DNA from: Strigops habroptila
Lineage: Eukaryota; Chordata; Aves; Psittaciformes; Psittacidae
Assembly (NCBI RefSeq): GCF_004027225.2
Contig: NC_044277.2
Location: 98,949,552 to 99,013,551, forward strand
DNA length: 64,000 nt
Reading direction: 5' to 3'
Under the pieces are notes generated by a model, which worked only from the letters and a program-made list of their open reading frames with translations, was not told the DNA's origin and did not search any database. Below are positions 26,301 to 39,650 of the stretch, one piece after another (position 1 is the stretch's first letter; every line of letters starts with the position of its first letter). Made by a program: the position numbers and the translations under genes.

Positions 26301-28369
26301 ATAAATATCCATAGCCAGCAGGCTGTTTGCTCCCCTGGCATGGTGGAAGGTTGGTGGAGAATCACATAGTGAGGTGCCACAGAGGTGGACAGAGCAGCTA
26401 AGCTTGCTGGCACTGCTGAGCAAATGGCTGCATGCATCTATTAAATGTTCTTAAATATAGTGAATAGATGATGAAAGGCCAGGAACAAAGACAGGTCTCA
26501 CTGTGAGTGCCTGGAAAGCTCAAGTCAGTAACACAACTAATCAGAGATAGAAAGAGAGATGGCAAAATGGAACAAGTCAGGAATACACAAGTATTTACCA
26601 GCTTACTTGGGTAGAGATGCCATGCCAAGTCCTTCAACTGCTGTCGCTCATTTGTCCTCAGAAATAGATTAAAAGGAAGTAACTCCTACACTGGCTATTA
26701 AGATCTTTGCCTAGTGGGTAGTTGCTTGCACCTGGATCTCTAAACTCACTCTCCGGTATTTCATTCTCCACACAGGGTGGGGGACTGAGCAAACTGCTTG
26801 CAAAAGCAGTATTCACACTTCAGTATTTAGACAATGCCCACTGTTTCTGCCAGTTCCACAAAATACATGGGTTTTGGGTTGCAGATAGCCTTCACAGGCT
26901 TCATTTGGTCTTCTGAGCAAAGAGCCAGCACACCTTCTATTCTCACTTGCCCAATAAATGTGCATAGGTTTCATACAAGTAATCAATGCACATATGTCTG
27001 TTGGTAATTTAGGTAGCAAGACAGACTGCAAATCTTCTGCTGGAAAGAGGCAAGGAAGAGGAGAGGAAATCGGGCAACTGGGGAAAAGTGTATTGTCAAG
27101 GAAGGAACAAAGCATAGATTACCTGATACTGATAAAACTGACTTCTTTCATGGCCCACCTGTGCTGTTCTTATCTGGTTTGCACCTGCAACAAGAATAGG
27201 CTCTAGGTCAGTCTGTATGGCTTATTTAACTTGTCCTTTGCCAGGATCCCCAGAAGGACTCTGGAAAGCACTACCTCCTTTAGCGAGGTCAAATAACACC
27301 ACATCTCCTCAATTCTCCAAGCGCAAATGTGAGAACCTAGATAATTCTTCCTGGCTAGATCACAAATGTGTAACATGCAGGCAGAAGAATAATCCTCCAG
27401 CGCAGTATCTGCCTCTGTCCACCTCCCCTTGTTTCCTGTATTAAATCCACAGGACCTGTGAACCTATTATGAAGGTAGGAAGATTTCTTGCTGCCTATCT
27501 CAAGCTGTAGGAACCTCATAACACCCAATGGAAGCCATGATTCTGTCCAAAACAACATCCATCACATAAGTAAGAGCTGGAAAATCCATGAGATTTATAT
27601 TTACTATGCTAGTAAATATTCCTCGTCCTCTCAATATCTTCTGGTGTGCAGTAACACACAAGTAACCACATCACATGACATACTTGGTGAGATCCTTATT
27701 TCTCCATCTTTCAATTCTTTTATTTACTGCCATGATCCAAGCAAGGTGGTATCAGAGAAAAGCTGACACAGGAACTTACGTGGTCAAGGGCCAAATCCAG
27801 AAATCCAGAAGTGGTGCAAACCTGTTTGATACCACTGCAGTCAACAGAGCTATGTCAATATTCATTGCTTGTAATCCGGCCTTTTAAGTCAAAGATGTAC
27901 ATCTGGTTTGTTTCCTTTAATATATAGGATAAACAGCAGCTACTAAAATGTTAACTCCTATTTTTCTGATTTAAACTGCTGCATTAAATTGTCTAGCATG
28001 AGACAACAGATTTCCCAGTATTGCTAATGACTTGAAGAATGTTTATATTTTTTTCTTTCCCAAGGCCCAACTTTGGAGATTCAAATTAAAATGACTTTCC
28101 TGATCTTCTGAAAATTCAGCAACTTTAAAATGTCTGAAGATGGCTGGTTGGAATCAGTATTTTTAATTTTTTAAGTTATTGTACATTTGTGTTGTTCAAG
28201 GAAATCTCCAAAATGCACATGAATGACCAGAATAAAAGACAAAGTGAAGAGAACTTAAAAAAGCAAGAACACTATATTGCTCTTAGCTTAATACAGATTT
28301 AGAAATTGAATACAAAATTACATAATATGATTTTCTTTCAGCTGGGTAGAGGTTCTGGAGAAAAAATGA
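23353..28369. other. Non-coding stretch with simple repeats
   Basis: No gene recognised. It contains degenerate TG and CA tracts (23765-23860), an 18-T run (23992-24009) and otherwise AT-rich DNA. The short open frames on both strands lack recognisable domains. Confidence 0.55.
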
Positions 28370-28460
28370 AAAGTGAAGATAGGGAGAATAAAGAGAGAAA
28401 GAGACAGAGAGAGACCAAACTAGAAAAAGGAGATTTTGTGTGTGTGTATGTGTGCGCAAA
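28370..28460. repeat. GA-rich tract followed by GT microsatellite
   Basis: Purine-rich sequence with repeated GAGA (28380-28435) runs into a GTGTGTGTGTATGTGTGCGC stretch. It is a simple repeat. Confidence 0.85.
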
Positions 28461-28689
28461 ACTTTTCCACTAGAGGAGAGCTATGTTGGTCTGGAATTCC
28501 AGTCCAAAGGAACGCTCCCATAAATTAACTCATTTTTGTTTTTTCAAACATCAGTTAGCCCCACCGCAAGGTCTTGGTGCTGTGCCATTTCCAAACCACT
28601 TTGGGACTGTCAAACATAAATCATGGGGTGTGGAAGCAGTGGAGGCAGAGAGTTATGATCTGGGCACAAGGTGCAAATTGCTTAGAGTT

Positions 28690-28870
28690 AGCGCCAGACT
28701 TTCTTTTCTCCACCCCCCCCCCCCTTTTTGTTTCCCCCTTTTTTTTTCAGCACAAAGATTTTTTTTGTTATTATTATTCCTTTTCTTGTTCTTTTCATGC
28801 ATTTCTTTCTTCCATTCTCTTCCCCAATAGATCTTTTCCCCTCTTTTTTTTTTTTTTAATTTTTTTTTAC
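28690..28870. repeat. Pyrimidine-rich tract with C and T runs
   Basis: About 180 bases of almost pure pyrimidine on the plus strand, including a run of a dozen C followed by T runs. It is strongly strand-asymmetric and ends just before the stem-loop cluster at 28.9 kb. The overlapping open frames (Phe, Leu, Ser-rich) are products of this composition. Confidence 0.85.
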
Positions 28871-28885
28871 TTATTACTATAAGCA

Positions 28886-28970
28886 GAGAGCATTAATAAG
28901 AGGCAATTAGCGGAGCATTGCCTCTTAAATATTAAATAGACATAAAAAAGATGTCTATTGGAATGCTCCT
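28886..28970. other. Stem-loop cluster, possible conserved non-coding element
   Basis: Two adjacent perfect inverted repeats: TAAGAGGCAA / TTGCCTCTTA (28897-28906 and 28918-28927) and AATAGACAT / ATGTCTATT (28935-28943 and 28951-28959). A third pair, GGAGCATT (28912-28919) and AATGCTCC (28962-28969), spans from the loop of the first hairpin to beyond the second, so it could only form as an alternative fold or pseudoknot. The patch also has ATTA/AATTAG motifs typical of homeodomain sites. Function is not shown by the sequence. Confidence 0.5.
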
Positions 28971-31900
28971 TTGAGGATGACATCCATAGTAAACTTCTAC
29001 CCTGCTCAGGTAGCATTTTCCTCTCTTTTCTTTCTTACTTCCCTCCCCTTACCTGTTTTATGTTCTATGGCAGTGACGGTGGTCTCAGTCTCACAAAGAC
29101 ATCCAGCAATTGGAGGAATACTAAATGGAAGTTGATTTTTAATATTAATTGCTGCTTCCTTGAACACATAACTCCTGTAATCCATGGTACATTGGCTCTG
29201 ATGCTCACGGATGACTACAGGTGATTTTTTATGGTGGGGGCAAAGAGAGATATAGAACTTGATCATCAGGAGGGTGCTCTGCATAATCAAAAATGTAGGC
29301 TTCTTCGGCTTGCCTACCACTGGACAGCTCAAAACAAAGCAAACAAAAAAAAAAAAAAAAGAAACGTAATGGTCAAAAATACGTGACTGAGTTTGTGCCC
29401 TTTTTATCTCTGCATTGATGATGTTGAATAACTGTGAGTAGTAAACAGACCTCTTTGGACATTGTCTAAACTGGAGTTCAGTAAAGCTTCCTGGAATCAG
29501 CTATTCCTGTAAATTTCTTTTTCAAAATCATCTTGGGAGATGACAACATTTGCATGTTAGGAAGTTCTTACAACTGTATTATTCTCCGTTGCTACTCAAT
29601 GAGCTGGTTTCAGTCACTCTACTACTTGCCCTGGGTAAAGAAAAAGAAAAAAATTCTGGTTCTGTCTCATTTCAGGACTTCTGACATAAGTAAGCTTGGA
29701 AACCAAAACATGGAGATTCATCTTCCAGTGACTGAATCTTGGACTCCAGTCTTACCAACTTTCTCACCAAAATAAGCCTCCTAGCTGCTGATGGATTTTC
29801 TGGCTTGTTTCAAGCAGTTCCACAGAAGAGAGGATGCTCAAGGAAACATGTCTAAGATCCACAAACACTGTGATATAACTCTGTAGCTGCCCTCCTTCAT
29901 AAACCCACCTGCAGTTTTATTTCCCCTATGTGATTATTTTAAAACCACATCATCTAATACTCTTAAGTCTGTGGCATGGGAATTTCCTTTCTTATAGTCT
30001 ATTCCCTCCTTTGCAGGTAAGGACCTTGACTTTGTTCAGAAGAGGAGTATCTGCATGAACAGCTGAACTGTTCCTTGTTTGGCTCCAGAGCTACCCTATA
30101 GATAATGGCACAGATTTGTTCTTACACTGAGATCTAAGGATCCCAAGTGCTGGAGTGCAGAAATGAAGAAAGGCATGGACAAAGGGACATGAGTTTGGCT
30201 TGGGTTTTCATTTCATACTTCTCAGTAACACCCTGTGTAAAGTTTGGATCCAAAGAGTCCATTTGTAAATCTGTAAGTTGTAGTCAACAGCTGCCTCATT
30301 TGTGTTCCCTGGGGCAGGTTTTTTTCACATCTTGTACTATCCAGGCCATGTAAAACATAGTCATTACTGAAAATAGTTGTCTCCTTTTTTGCAAAATCAT
30401 GATTAGGTCAGACATATTTTCTTTTCAGCTAACTACTCTAAAACCACTGTTCCCTTCCAAAACTTGCCCTAGACCTTCCAGTGTTTTTACCTTGAGGAAT
30501 CTGAGACTGCTTTAATTAAACTTTTCTACATGAGACTTTTTTTTATTTTATTTTTCAGTATCAAATTTCTTTCAGAGTTGAATATTGCATCCAGATTGAA
30601 ATAAGATATATCCTGCATTTAGATGTGCTTGAATTAAGCATTGCCTGGCATGTGTTTTATACTTGCATCATATACACTGCTGCACAGCATCCTTGCCCTC
30701 AGCAGGTCTTCAGTTAGGAGTGACCTGATTTCTGCCCTGACTTCTCTAGTCTGGAGGGAAAGCGAAGAACGTGAGGGAGGAGACATGAAGAGCTAGCTGC
30801 TTTCCTCTCTCCAACCATTCTCCCTTCTTTCCTTGGCAGCATCCACTGTCGTAATCTAGAGAGAGATGATTTTGGATGCTTGAGAAACCAGCCAGTGAAA
30901 TTGCTATGTGCAAAAGAGTTGCAGTTCACAATGCAGCCAAAACATTGTATGAAAACCTTCAGGTGGCAACATAAACTACAATGGATAAACTTCAGCAGAT
31001 CAACTGATTGCACATTGGGAGGCTGGCTAACAGAGAGGAACATACAAAGCAGAATCAAGCTTTAGCTGTCAAGGAGACAGAGTCTGTTCAAATGGTGCTA
31101 TTGTAAAAAAAATCATTGTTGGTGTGTGGGGCTTTCTTTTCATAATATAAGGTAATCTAATACAACCTGCCAGCTTGTTTTCTTTCACACTTGAGTGTTC
31201 CATGTTGAGAAATGTATCAAGTTGAAACCATATTGAGCAAAGCATAAACAGCATTCTTCAGGAAGAAGTTCAGCTGGTTTAAGAGCACCTGGAGGTCTCA
31301 AAAGGAAAATATAAGGAGGGATTCGCATATAGTAGATGGTATGTTGGATTTTTCATAACAACATTAAGTCTCAGTTAGAGAGGGTCTGAGTCATGAAATT
31401 CAGATCCAGACTATCCATATCTACAAATTCATATGAGCTTTGAGCTGCGTGTTTTACTTGGTCCCTTACAGAGACATGTAATCCCATATAAAAATAGTGC
31501 AAAATGTTTTACTTTTTGAATCTCCTGTCCCTCTGCTAAAAGTGCTGGCCTTAGGCATGAGAAGTGAAAACTCATACTTTGTGTCCTGTGCCAATATGAC
31601 AAGGACATCTTTGCAACTGATATCACAGAAGACCTATGAAAAAGGGAAAAAAGGGACAGGATCTACTATCTCTAGGTCATTCCTAACAGATATATGTCTG
31701 ACCCACTGTCAGGCATTCCCCATGATGGAAGCTCCTCAGCTGCGTGAAGGCTTCTCACACAACCCAGTGCAATGCTCCTCCATGTTTACCAGCCTGTTCA
31801 TACATTGTCAGATGGTCTTTGCCATTTTTGTGACAGGCAAATGAAGTTGGTTCTCACTTAATTATGAATCACCGTAGCACCCAGAAGCTCCTCTGCAAAA

Positions 31901-32214
31901 ACATTATGTCAACACTCTGAGCCTCTCATATTTTGTGCAGATGCTTAGCCCCACCACTACTACCCCCACCACTGCCTTTCATTGGTCCTTCCTGAATAAG
32001 ATCCTATTTATTTCTAAATAATTTACCAGATTATGACAATTACGCGTTTATCCATCCCTACTTAGTATTATGTAAAATCTTAACCAATCTCCTTTCTCTT
32101 CCTCTCTGAATCACTAATGATGATGGTGATTCATTACCACTCATTATTCATTGTCAGATTTTTCCCTTGCAGAACCCACTTAATATATATTTCCATTTGT
32201 ACCTATTTTGTCAG
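28971..32214. other. Non-coding stretch, no gene seen
   Basis: Nothing recognised apart from a 16-A run at 29345-29360. The open frames here are short and without identifiable domains. Confidence 0.55.
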
Positions 32215-32445
32215 TAAGTTTTCCAGCATTTTTTGCCTCTAACCCATGGTAGTTCAATCTATACTATATTTGCTTAGTTTATTTCTGAGAATGTCATATG
32301 AGACAGTGTTAAAAGCTCTAATAAAATCGATGTATGTATTGGCAGCTACTGCTCCTCCTGTAGCTACAAACTCATTACTGTCTATAGTAAGACATAAGAT
32401 TGGTTTGATATGTCAGCTTTTTCTTCTTTTTGCCTTTTTTTCTTT
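32215..32445 (-). mobile_element. Old CR1/L3-like LINE fragment
   Basis: The plus reading 'catatgagacagtgttaaaagctctaat', 'aaaatcgatgtatgta' and 'aagattggtttgatatg' follows a block of the CR1-type reverse transcriptase region in reverse complement. The copy is strongly diverged and its edges are uncertain. Confidence 0.55.
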
Positions 32446-35194
32446 TCCTTGGTCTTTCTGACTCTATCTTGCTGGGCATCTGGGCTCTTTTTGCACATCC
32501 ACAGAAACATGATCTGAATTACCCTTGCTCAGTATTGTTTGTGACTGAAACAAGTAAAGATCCAATGATTTAGCCAGCTTTCTCCCTCTTCACACATCTT
32601 AACTTTCTTCTTCAGTAGTCTAGTTTGCTTCCTAGTCTTGTCTGTTGACTTATGGAATGGTAAGATTTTTTTCTACTCTTTTACCCTTTCATTCTTTTTG
32701 TTGGTAGACACTTCCAAGAAGATTTTATCAGCATTTTCTGTGTGTCTTCACAGGTACTTTTATAAAAATCACCGTTCACCTTACACTACTCTCAAGCAAT
32801 TTTGTGATAAGAACTGAAAGAATTGAAAGGAAACTGCAGTTCCAGGAATGCTGTTGTCATCTGATCTTTTGAAAGCTTGGCCATTTATTAATAATCTATT
32901 GTTCTAGGTAGTGGGAAAAGGCATTGAGAAACTGAGAACACATTTTCATGCCAGCCTGGAAGCAAAATGAACTACTTTAAGAAAGAAAATACAGCAAAAA
33001 GTTATGAATAGAGAGAGGGAGACAAAGAAAAGGGAAAATAATGGATCCTAAAATAGCCAAATCATTAGGACACTCTGAAGACCGGGAGCTTAGGTTCAAA
33101 TTCTTGATCTGCCTGAATGAATCTGGAGAAGATTCTCCAGTCTTCCAGGTTATTTCTCCAGCTGCTGAAGTGAAGAAAGTATTGGGTGTTTGTTTGGTTT
33201 TGTTGGTTTTGGAGTTTCTTTTATTCCAGTTGCTCCCATTGGAGCTTTTTTGCTTTGTGTGAGTAACTGCAGATGTTAATGGAATGGCAGAGCATAAGAA
33301 TGCATTTTGGTGGTTTGTACATTGCCTCATGACTGGAGTAGGGGCATCACCCGAATACAGGTCATCTTTGCTGTTCCAAATGCAGCTGAAGAAAAATTTG
33401 AGCATGTCTCTTCTATACACCACTGTGTTTTAAGTTACTAAATACTCCACACAAAACATTTTCCCTACCTACATGGTCTTCTGAAAAAAGTTACTTGCCA
33501 GTGAAATTTTAATTGATTCTAATCTGTTGCTTTTATTTTTAGGAAAAAAAAAAATTCAAGGAATTACATCTTCTCAGAACAAACAAACAAAGATGTGTGA
33601 AAGTACCTTTAATCACTCTGGGGTTTAATTCCAGATCTGTTTAAGGGTGTTACAAGTTTTTCTTTATTGCCCCATTCTTCTGTCTTGTTTGCTGGCATTG
33701 AAAACTCTTCTAGGCAAGCAAAACGTCTTTCCCACTCATTGCTGAATTCCCAGCCTCTATGTTCGATCTCAGGAATTTATTTCTTTTTTTTTTTTCATGC
33801 AGAAAAGCTTATAATGAATGTATGCAGAGTGTTACCAAGTCACAGATTTTGATTATTCATTTCAAAACTTTTTTTTTTTTCCCCTGTTCACTCTGACAAG
33901 TCCATTCCTCTCCTGATAGTCTTAATGTCAAATCAATTGAATCTTTGGGGTTTCTTATTTTTATTCATTTATTTTTAAATGTTGAAAGCCTGTCATACAG
34001 ACTTTAACAACTGATTTTCAGGCCTTGGAGACAATACTTTTATTATGGGAAGGCTGACCCTAAGCTCAGCCCTGCAGGGAAACTGGCTATTCTACAATAA
34101 ACAAAATCACTGGGGCTTATGTCTCAGTGTGATATTTGCTCCTTCACTGCTTTTACACGTCTATAGAAATGTCACACAGTTTTTGGTGTTTACTTTCTAA
34201 ACAACTGGTGTGCTGTCTTCTTCAGGATCCAACCCCGTATCACAGATTTCCAGTTGCAATAATGAAGAGCTGGGAGGGCATTAATTGCATTCAATTTCAC
34301 CTTCCAATGATTAATTACTGATGTGGTCAGACCAGGTGTCAGAGCTGAAGAGACACCTGCAGTCTCTCAGCCATTAGCTATTTCAAATATTAGACTCCAT
34401 CTCTTGAATAGGTTCTTGTGTGCTCCTCTTGCTTCTTGCGTGACTGATGGTCATGTAAATAACAGTGTTCCTGAAACAGATCTTGTTGACTCTTGAGAAA
34501 AACAGCTGCAGGCAGGTCATCAGACTTTGTGATGTAAGAATGGGAAAGTGAGCAAGGGAGAAAGAGAAGAAACAAGAGAAAGAAAAGAGAGAAGAAAGGA
34601 GAAAAATACTTTTTTTTTTTTTAAGAGAAAGATTAAATAGCTTCTTGAGCACCAATTTTGCTTACTTGTGATTGTGTTCTGTCAATTAAGGCAGACTGCT
34701 GATTTACAGGGCACACAGTGTAACTACACAGTGACCTTTTTTTTCCTTCTCCAGAGACTACAGATACAATTTTCTTATGGAGTCTGTTCTGTTCTCCTTG
34801 ATTTCTTCTCAAACCCTGGTTCTCCAAGAACTCACAGTCCTGTATCTTTTTTGAACCTAAGAAACCACGTCATCCTATAAAGCTTGCTTTCTTTTTCATG
34901 CTAATACTTTGTAAGCAATTGATTGATGGTAGGCTATAGATATATGTAGCCATGGACATCAGCCTGTGTTTTCAAATGAAATAGTTTATCTAACTGATAT
35001 TGGATATATGTGGGGTTTAGCCACGTACTTTTCTAGGATTAGTTGGAAAATCTCACCATGATTCTGCAGGCTTAGTGGGTGGGATTTTCACAAGGACCTA
35101 TGGAAGTCAGATTACCAAAGAGAAGAGCTGAGATCTTAGTTATCTCTTCCAGAAATCCCAGAACCAATTCTTCATGACTCTTTGCAAATCAACT
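32446..35194. other. Non-coding stretch with low-complexity tracts
   Basis: No gene recognised. It has T-rich tracts (33783-33795, 33868-33882) and a GA-rich tract ending in a T run (34545-34622). Confidence 0.55.
34545..34622. repeat. GA-rich simple repeat plus T run
   Basis: Repeats of GAAAGAGAAG-like purine sequence over about 60 bases, followed by a run of T. It is low-complexity only. Confidence 0.85.
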
Positions 35195-36095
35195 TCCCTT
35201 GTGTCTCCTGAATTATGGAACTTTAGAAATGCTGGTTGGAAGGTACAACTGGAGGTCTCTAGTCCAATCTTCTTCAAATCCTTGGTGCAACCAAGCGATA
35301 ACCAGTGGTAGATCAGGTCAGACTTCAATTTTGTCTAGCCAAGTCTTGAAAGTCTCTGAGAATTGAGATTCCACAAATTCTCTTAGACACCTTTTCCAGC
35401 ACTGAACTATTCTCCTAAAGTTTCTTCTTATGGCCAAACTTAACATCTCAGGTAACTCTTTGAGTGTTTTATCCCTTGTTTTCCCATCTAACACCACTGA
35501 GAAAAGTTTCAAACTGTTTTGTTTGTAATGCCCCTTCAAAATGAGAAGTGTAATTAGACACACACCCCCCATAGCCACCACTTTACAGGAATAAACAAGC
35601 CCAGATATTTTTTAATCCTCTGCTTATAGCTAAGGTGTAGCCTCACAAGCACCAAATAAAGAGACAACAACTCCCCTAAATTTTCTGATCAGACTCCTAA
35701 TCTGACTCAATACACAGTGAGAATTATTCACAGTAAACCACACTGTTGGTTCATCACCAACTTTGCGTTCATTTTACTCATTTTCAACCCCCGGCTCATT
35801 TTCAGCAGGACCTCTGCTTGATCAGTCACTTCCCAATTTTTGCTGATGCATGGGATTACTCTTTCTCAGAGCAACACTGTGCTTTGATCCTTTATTAAAC
35901 TTCATTAGGTTTCTGCAAGTGGAGTCCTCAAGGTTCCCGAGTTCTGCATGAACTGAAGCTCAACCATTCTGTGTATCAACCACTCATCTTAAGTTAGTGT
36001 CATCTGCTTACTTGCTAAATGTATATGCTGTGTCATTCTCCAGGTTAAGGGGTTTATTGCTATTCAGCCAGTTCTAGAAATTTTTAAGTTTGTTC
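35195..36095 (-). mobile_element. Long, old CR1 fragment
   Basis: Block order over about 900 bases matches the reverse complement of a CR1 from the 3' region well into the reverse transcriptase: 'ggaggtctctagtccaatc', 'gattccacaaattctcttag', 'aataaacaagcccagat', 'actgttggttcatcacc', 'aaacttcattaggtttctg' and 'attcagccagttctaga'. Many substitutions and indels make it clearly older than the copies at 4.5, 39 and 60.8 kb. Confidence 0.8.
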
Positions 36096-36894
36096 ATGAC
36101 AGAACATACAGTTTAATTATGATGAACTTTTTCTCTTCCTACTAAATTACACATAAGATGATTGAAAAGCATTTTATGTGGTTGAGGCATTCAAACTGTT
36201 ACTCAAGATCTTTGTTATCTCACAGCTACTATGCTAAGGGGAAAGTGAACACCACGGACCTACCCATGGCTGAATATAAACGTAGTAGGTGGTGTTCATC
36301 TCATCAAATATAAATATTAGTATCTGACCTACCTGAGACCACAAAAAGAAATAGTCACATTGAGCTATAATTCACCTTGTCTATGTATCTACGTTATCTA
36401 TGAACTATACCTGATGTCCCAGGTAATGACAACATTAATCAAGACTTGAGCTAGCAATGGGAAAATAGTTACAAGTCATACTACTAAGTTCATCTTGTGT
36501 GGGGCTGCACAAGTCCTTCTTCACAGGGACAAGTGGGGGTAACTTTATCAATGATGCTAAGGTGAATCTCTTCTTTTCATCAAGGAAAAAGGAAAAAGAC
36601 AGATGCAGTTCAGCCCAAAGAACCAGACCCCTGCAATTATAAATTGCTTGGCACATCTTCTGGACAGTCTAGGATAATGCTTCTTTCACACTAACAAGGA
36701 AGACTAAATAATTAATTAATGGGTCATAATGGCTAGATCTAAACTGGTGAAGGTGGGAACCTTTCAGTAGTCCTGAGTCTGTACATTAGGCCTGGAAATG
36801 CCCTAATGTTATTGCTAGCAAAGATCTGGGCATGTGCCATGATCATCTTCTACACCATGGTTTCTATGAAAATGATCTGTGGGATCTTTACGGG
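36096..36894. other. Non-coding stretch, no gene seen
   Basis: AT-rich DNA between two old CR1 pieces in opposite orientation. Nothing else recognised. Confidence 0.5.
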
Positions 36895-37035
36895 ATATGC
36901 CTCTGAGTGCTAAAGCAGCTGGTTGATTAAATTACATGATAGCTCTTGATTATTTTTGAAATGAGAGGTTCTTGAGGACTGGAAGAAAGCAAATGTCACT
37001 TCTGTCTTGAAGAAGTTGTCTCCTGTTTTTCCATC
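36895..37035 (+). mobile_element. Old CR1 reverse transcriptase fragment
   Basis: 'gtgctaaagcagctggttgat' and 'gttcttgaggactggaagaa', followed by 'gcaaatgtcact', match the early part of the CR1 reverse transcriptase in plus orientation (the same block as 51640-51760, where the frame reads [15 protein letters not shown]). It is very diverged and neither end is clear. Confidence 0.55.
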
Positions 37036-39100
37036 AAGAAAAGTTTAGGAAAATATCTTTTCTCCATTCCAGATGAGTATAGATTGCAGCTTACAGCCAT
37101 TTCTCCTGGATGAAAATAGGATATAGAATCTGAGACCCAATATTTATGCCAAAGTAAATGATGAAGATTTTTTCTTTAGCCTCAGACAAAGCACTTGTTT
37201 CACTTTGTTTTGACAGGCTGGGATGAAATTCAACTTGAAGGAGACACCTATATTTGGGCAGCTAAGCTTTTCTTTAGGTTCCAGTGTCTATGTTGATGGG
37301 AAGGAAAAAGGGAGAAAGGAAGAAACCAGAGAATTAACTTTCCTAAACTCTGCCATTTTAGGCTTTGCAGGGTACATTATTTGGCCTTTCCTTGTCTCTT
37401 CATAGGTCTGGGTCTTTCCTACGTCCCATGTCATGCTTACCCACTCAGATGAAACGTGATGGATCAAGGTACCTTGAATCTCTACAAGACTAGCGAATTA
37501 AATAAGGTACTGGATGTTTATATTTAGGTAACTGAATGTTACTCTTGATCTCCACTAGTCATAAGGAAAAACCTGGACACTCTGTATTCACTGGCTCCTA
37601 CTTCCTAATATCTAAATGCATGCATCATGACTAATGAACTACCTGACTTAAATTCTATGAACAGCATTAAAAGATCTGTGAAATCATGCAGTAAGAGACC
37701 TAAAGTCAGCTGATTATACAATATTTTGTTGAAAAAGCATAGATGACCTGGATTCAGAGATACCTATTTTTCACACAAAATAGATGCTAATAATTCTTTG
37801 ATGAAAAATAACTTTTCAATCTAGAAGGAAAAAAATAATGAAAAGTGTTTCTCCATTTTAAATAAAAATAAAAAAGCAGAAAAGCTAGAGTTTTGACAAG
37901 ATATCTTTCTGATATTTCTTCCAATTGGAATTATTCTGTGATCCTAAGATTTCTGCAAAACATATAAAAAATAAAACCACACAAACACACATACATGCAC
38001 AAACCTCCAGCATTTCTCACTGAAATGAGATGGTGTTAACTGACTGACCTGAGAAGACAGAAAAGTAAATATAAGCTTGAGCTTTTATTTTTCATCAGAA
38101 AATGTTTTCAGAAAGGTACATTAAAGGGAAAAAAACACTGATGGGATCTTTATTTTTACATTTTTCCCTAAGAAAGCTGTTCTCCTTTTTCCAGCAGCTC
38201 ATCTCAGAACACTCCATGCTGTCTTAATGACAACAAATGTCCAGTTAGATCACTGCACCACAGACCAACAGTTTATATACTGAACAAAGATATAAAGGGA
38301 CAATTACCAAATAAATCCCAGGAGATGTGACAGTATCAGCTAAACATCTTTAAATAAGTTTTCATTGTGCTTTTGCCTGTCTCAGAGAGATGCCATTTTG
38401 GGACCAGAAAGGAACAGTCTGATAATCTATTCTTGTCTCTTTCAGAAACTTCTTCCTTTCTCCTCTTCTCTTGGCTCCCATTCCCCTCTCCCTAGTCTCT
38501 CCTTTGAACAACCATTCCTTGTGAAGACCCAAGATTAGTTAATCGCTACGTCACTCCACAACACTCCATTATTCAAGCAAATCACATACCCCCCCAGTCT
38601 CAGACTCAGTGGAAAGTCTTACCAAGGTGGCCGTGGCCACACACAGGCCTTGAGCACTCACACAATAACACCTCCGTGCTTATTTTATTTGTTATCATGT
38701 GGCTGTGCTGGCTGGAGAAACCAACTACCGCCTTGCTTTATGGGACATCACTTGCTGTCATTTCTCCCTCAGAAGCGCCCAGGATTGACACTGCAAAGGG
38801 ATTTATCACATGTGGCTATTCCCCATGGCATCTTCCCAGGAAAAAAACAAATGGCATTGTTCAAATAACTCATTATTTTTATCACAATTGGACCTAAAGG
38901 CTTTAAGCAGGAATAGGGTCCCCTTTAAACAGGTGTTGTGCAAACATCATGTAAGAAAGAGTCCTACTGTGAATAATTTACAATTTCGTGATAAATACTG
39001 AGAATGGATATTTAAAATTACAAAACATTTTAAACTTTCATAATCATGACTATTTAAAATTGCAGAGCTAACTAAAGCTAACTAAATGACCTCAAGATGG
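37036..39100. other. AT-rich non-coding stretch, no gene seen
   Basis: Nothing recognised. Short open frames only. Confidence 0.55.
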
Positions 39101-39650
39101 GTGGTTCTCCCCCTCTACTCTGCTCTTGTGAGACTCCATCTGGAGTACTGAGTTCAGCTTTGGGGCCCTCATCATAAGAAGAACATGGACCTATTGGAGA
39201 GAGTCCAGAGGAGGCCACGAAGATGATCAGAGTGCTGGAGCACCTCTCCTATAGAGACAGGCAGAGAGAGCTGGGGTTGTTCAGCCTGGAGAAGAGGGGA
39301 CTCGGGGGAGGTCTCAGAGCAGCTTCTAGTGCCTAAAGGGGCTGACAAGAAAGCTGGAGAGGGACTTTTTACAAGGGCAGATACTGACAGGACAAGGGGG
39401 AATGGTTTTAAACTCAGAAGGGAGATTTAGATGAGATCTGAGGAAGAAGTTCTTCCCTATGAGGGTGGTAATGCACTGGAAGAGACGGCCCCAAGAAGCT
39501 GTGGCTGCCCCATCCCTGGCAGTGTTCAAGGCCAGGTTGGACGGGGCTTAGAGCAACCTGGTCTAGTGGAAGATGTCCTTGCCCATGGCAGGGGGGTTGG
39601 AACTAGATGATCTTAAGGTCCCTTCCAACCCAAACCATTCTGTGATTCTA
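39101..39650 (+). mobile_element. CR1 LINE, 5'-truncated copy with intact 3' end
   Basis: Plus-strand CR1 from the ORF2 C-terminus ('cccctctactctgctcttgtgag', 'gagtccagaggaggccac', 'ttgttcagcctggagaag', 'gcctaaaggggc') through the 3' UTR ('gcccatggcaggggggttgg', 'aactagatgatcttaagg', 'attctgtgattct'). It is only moderately diverged. No continuous frame is left. Confidence 0.94.
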
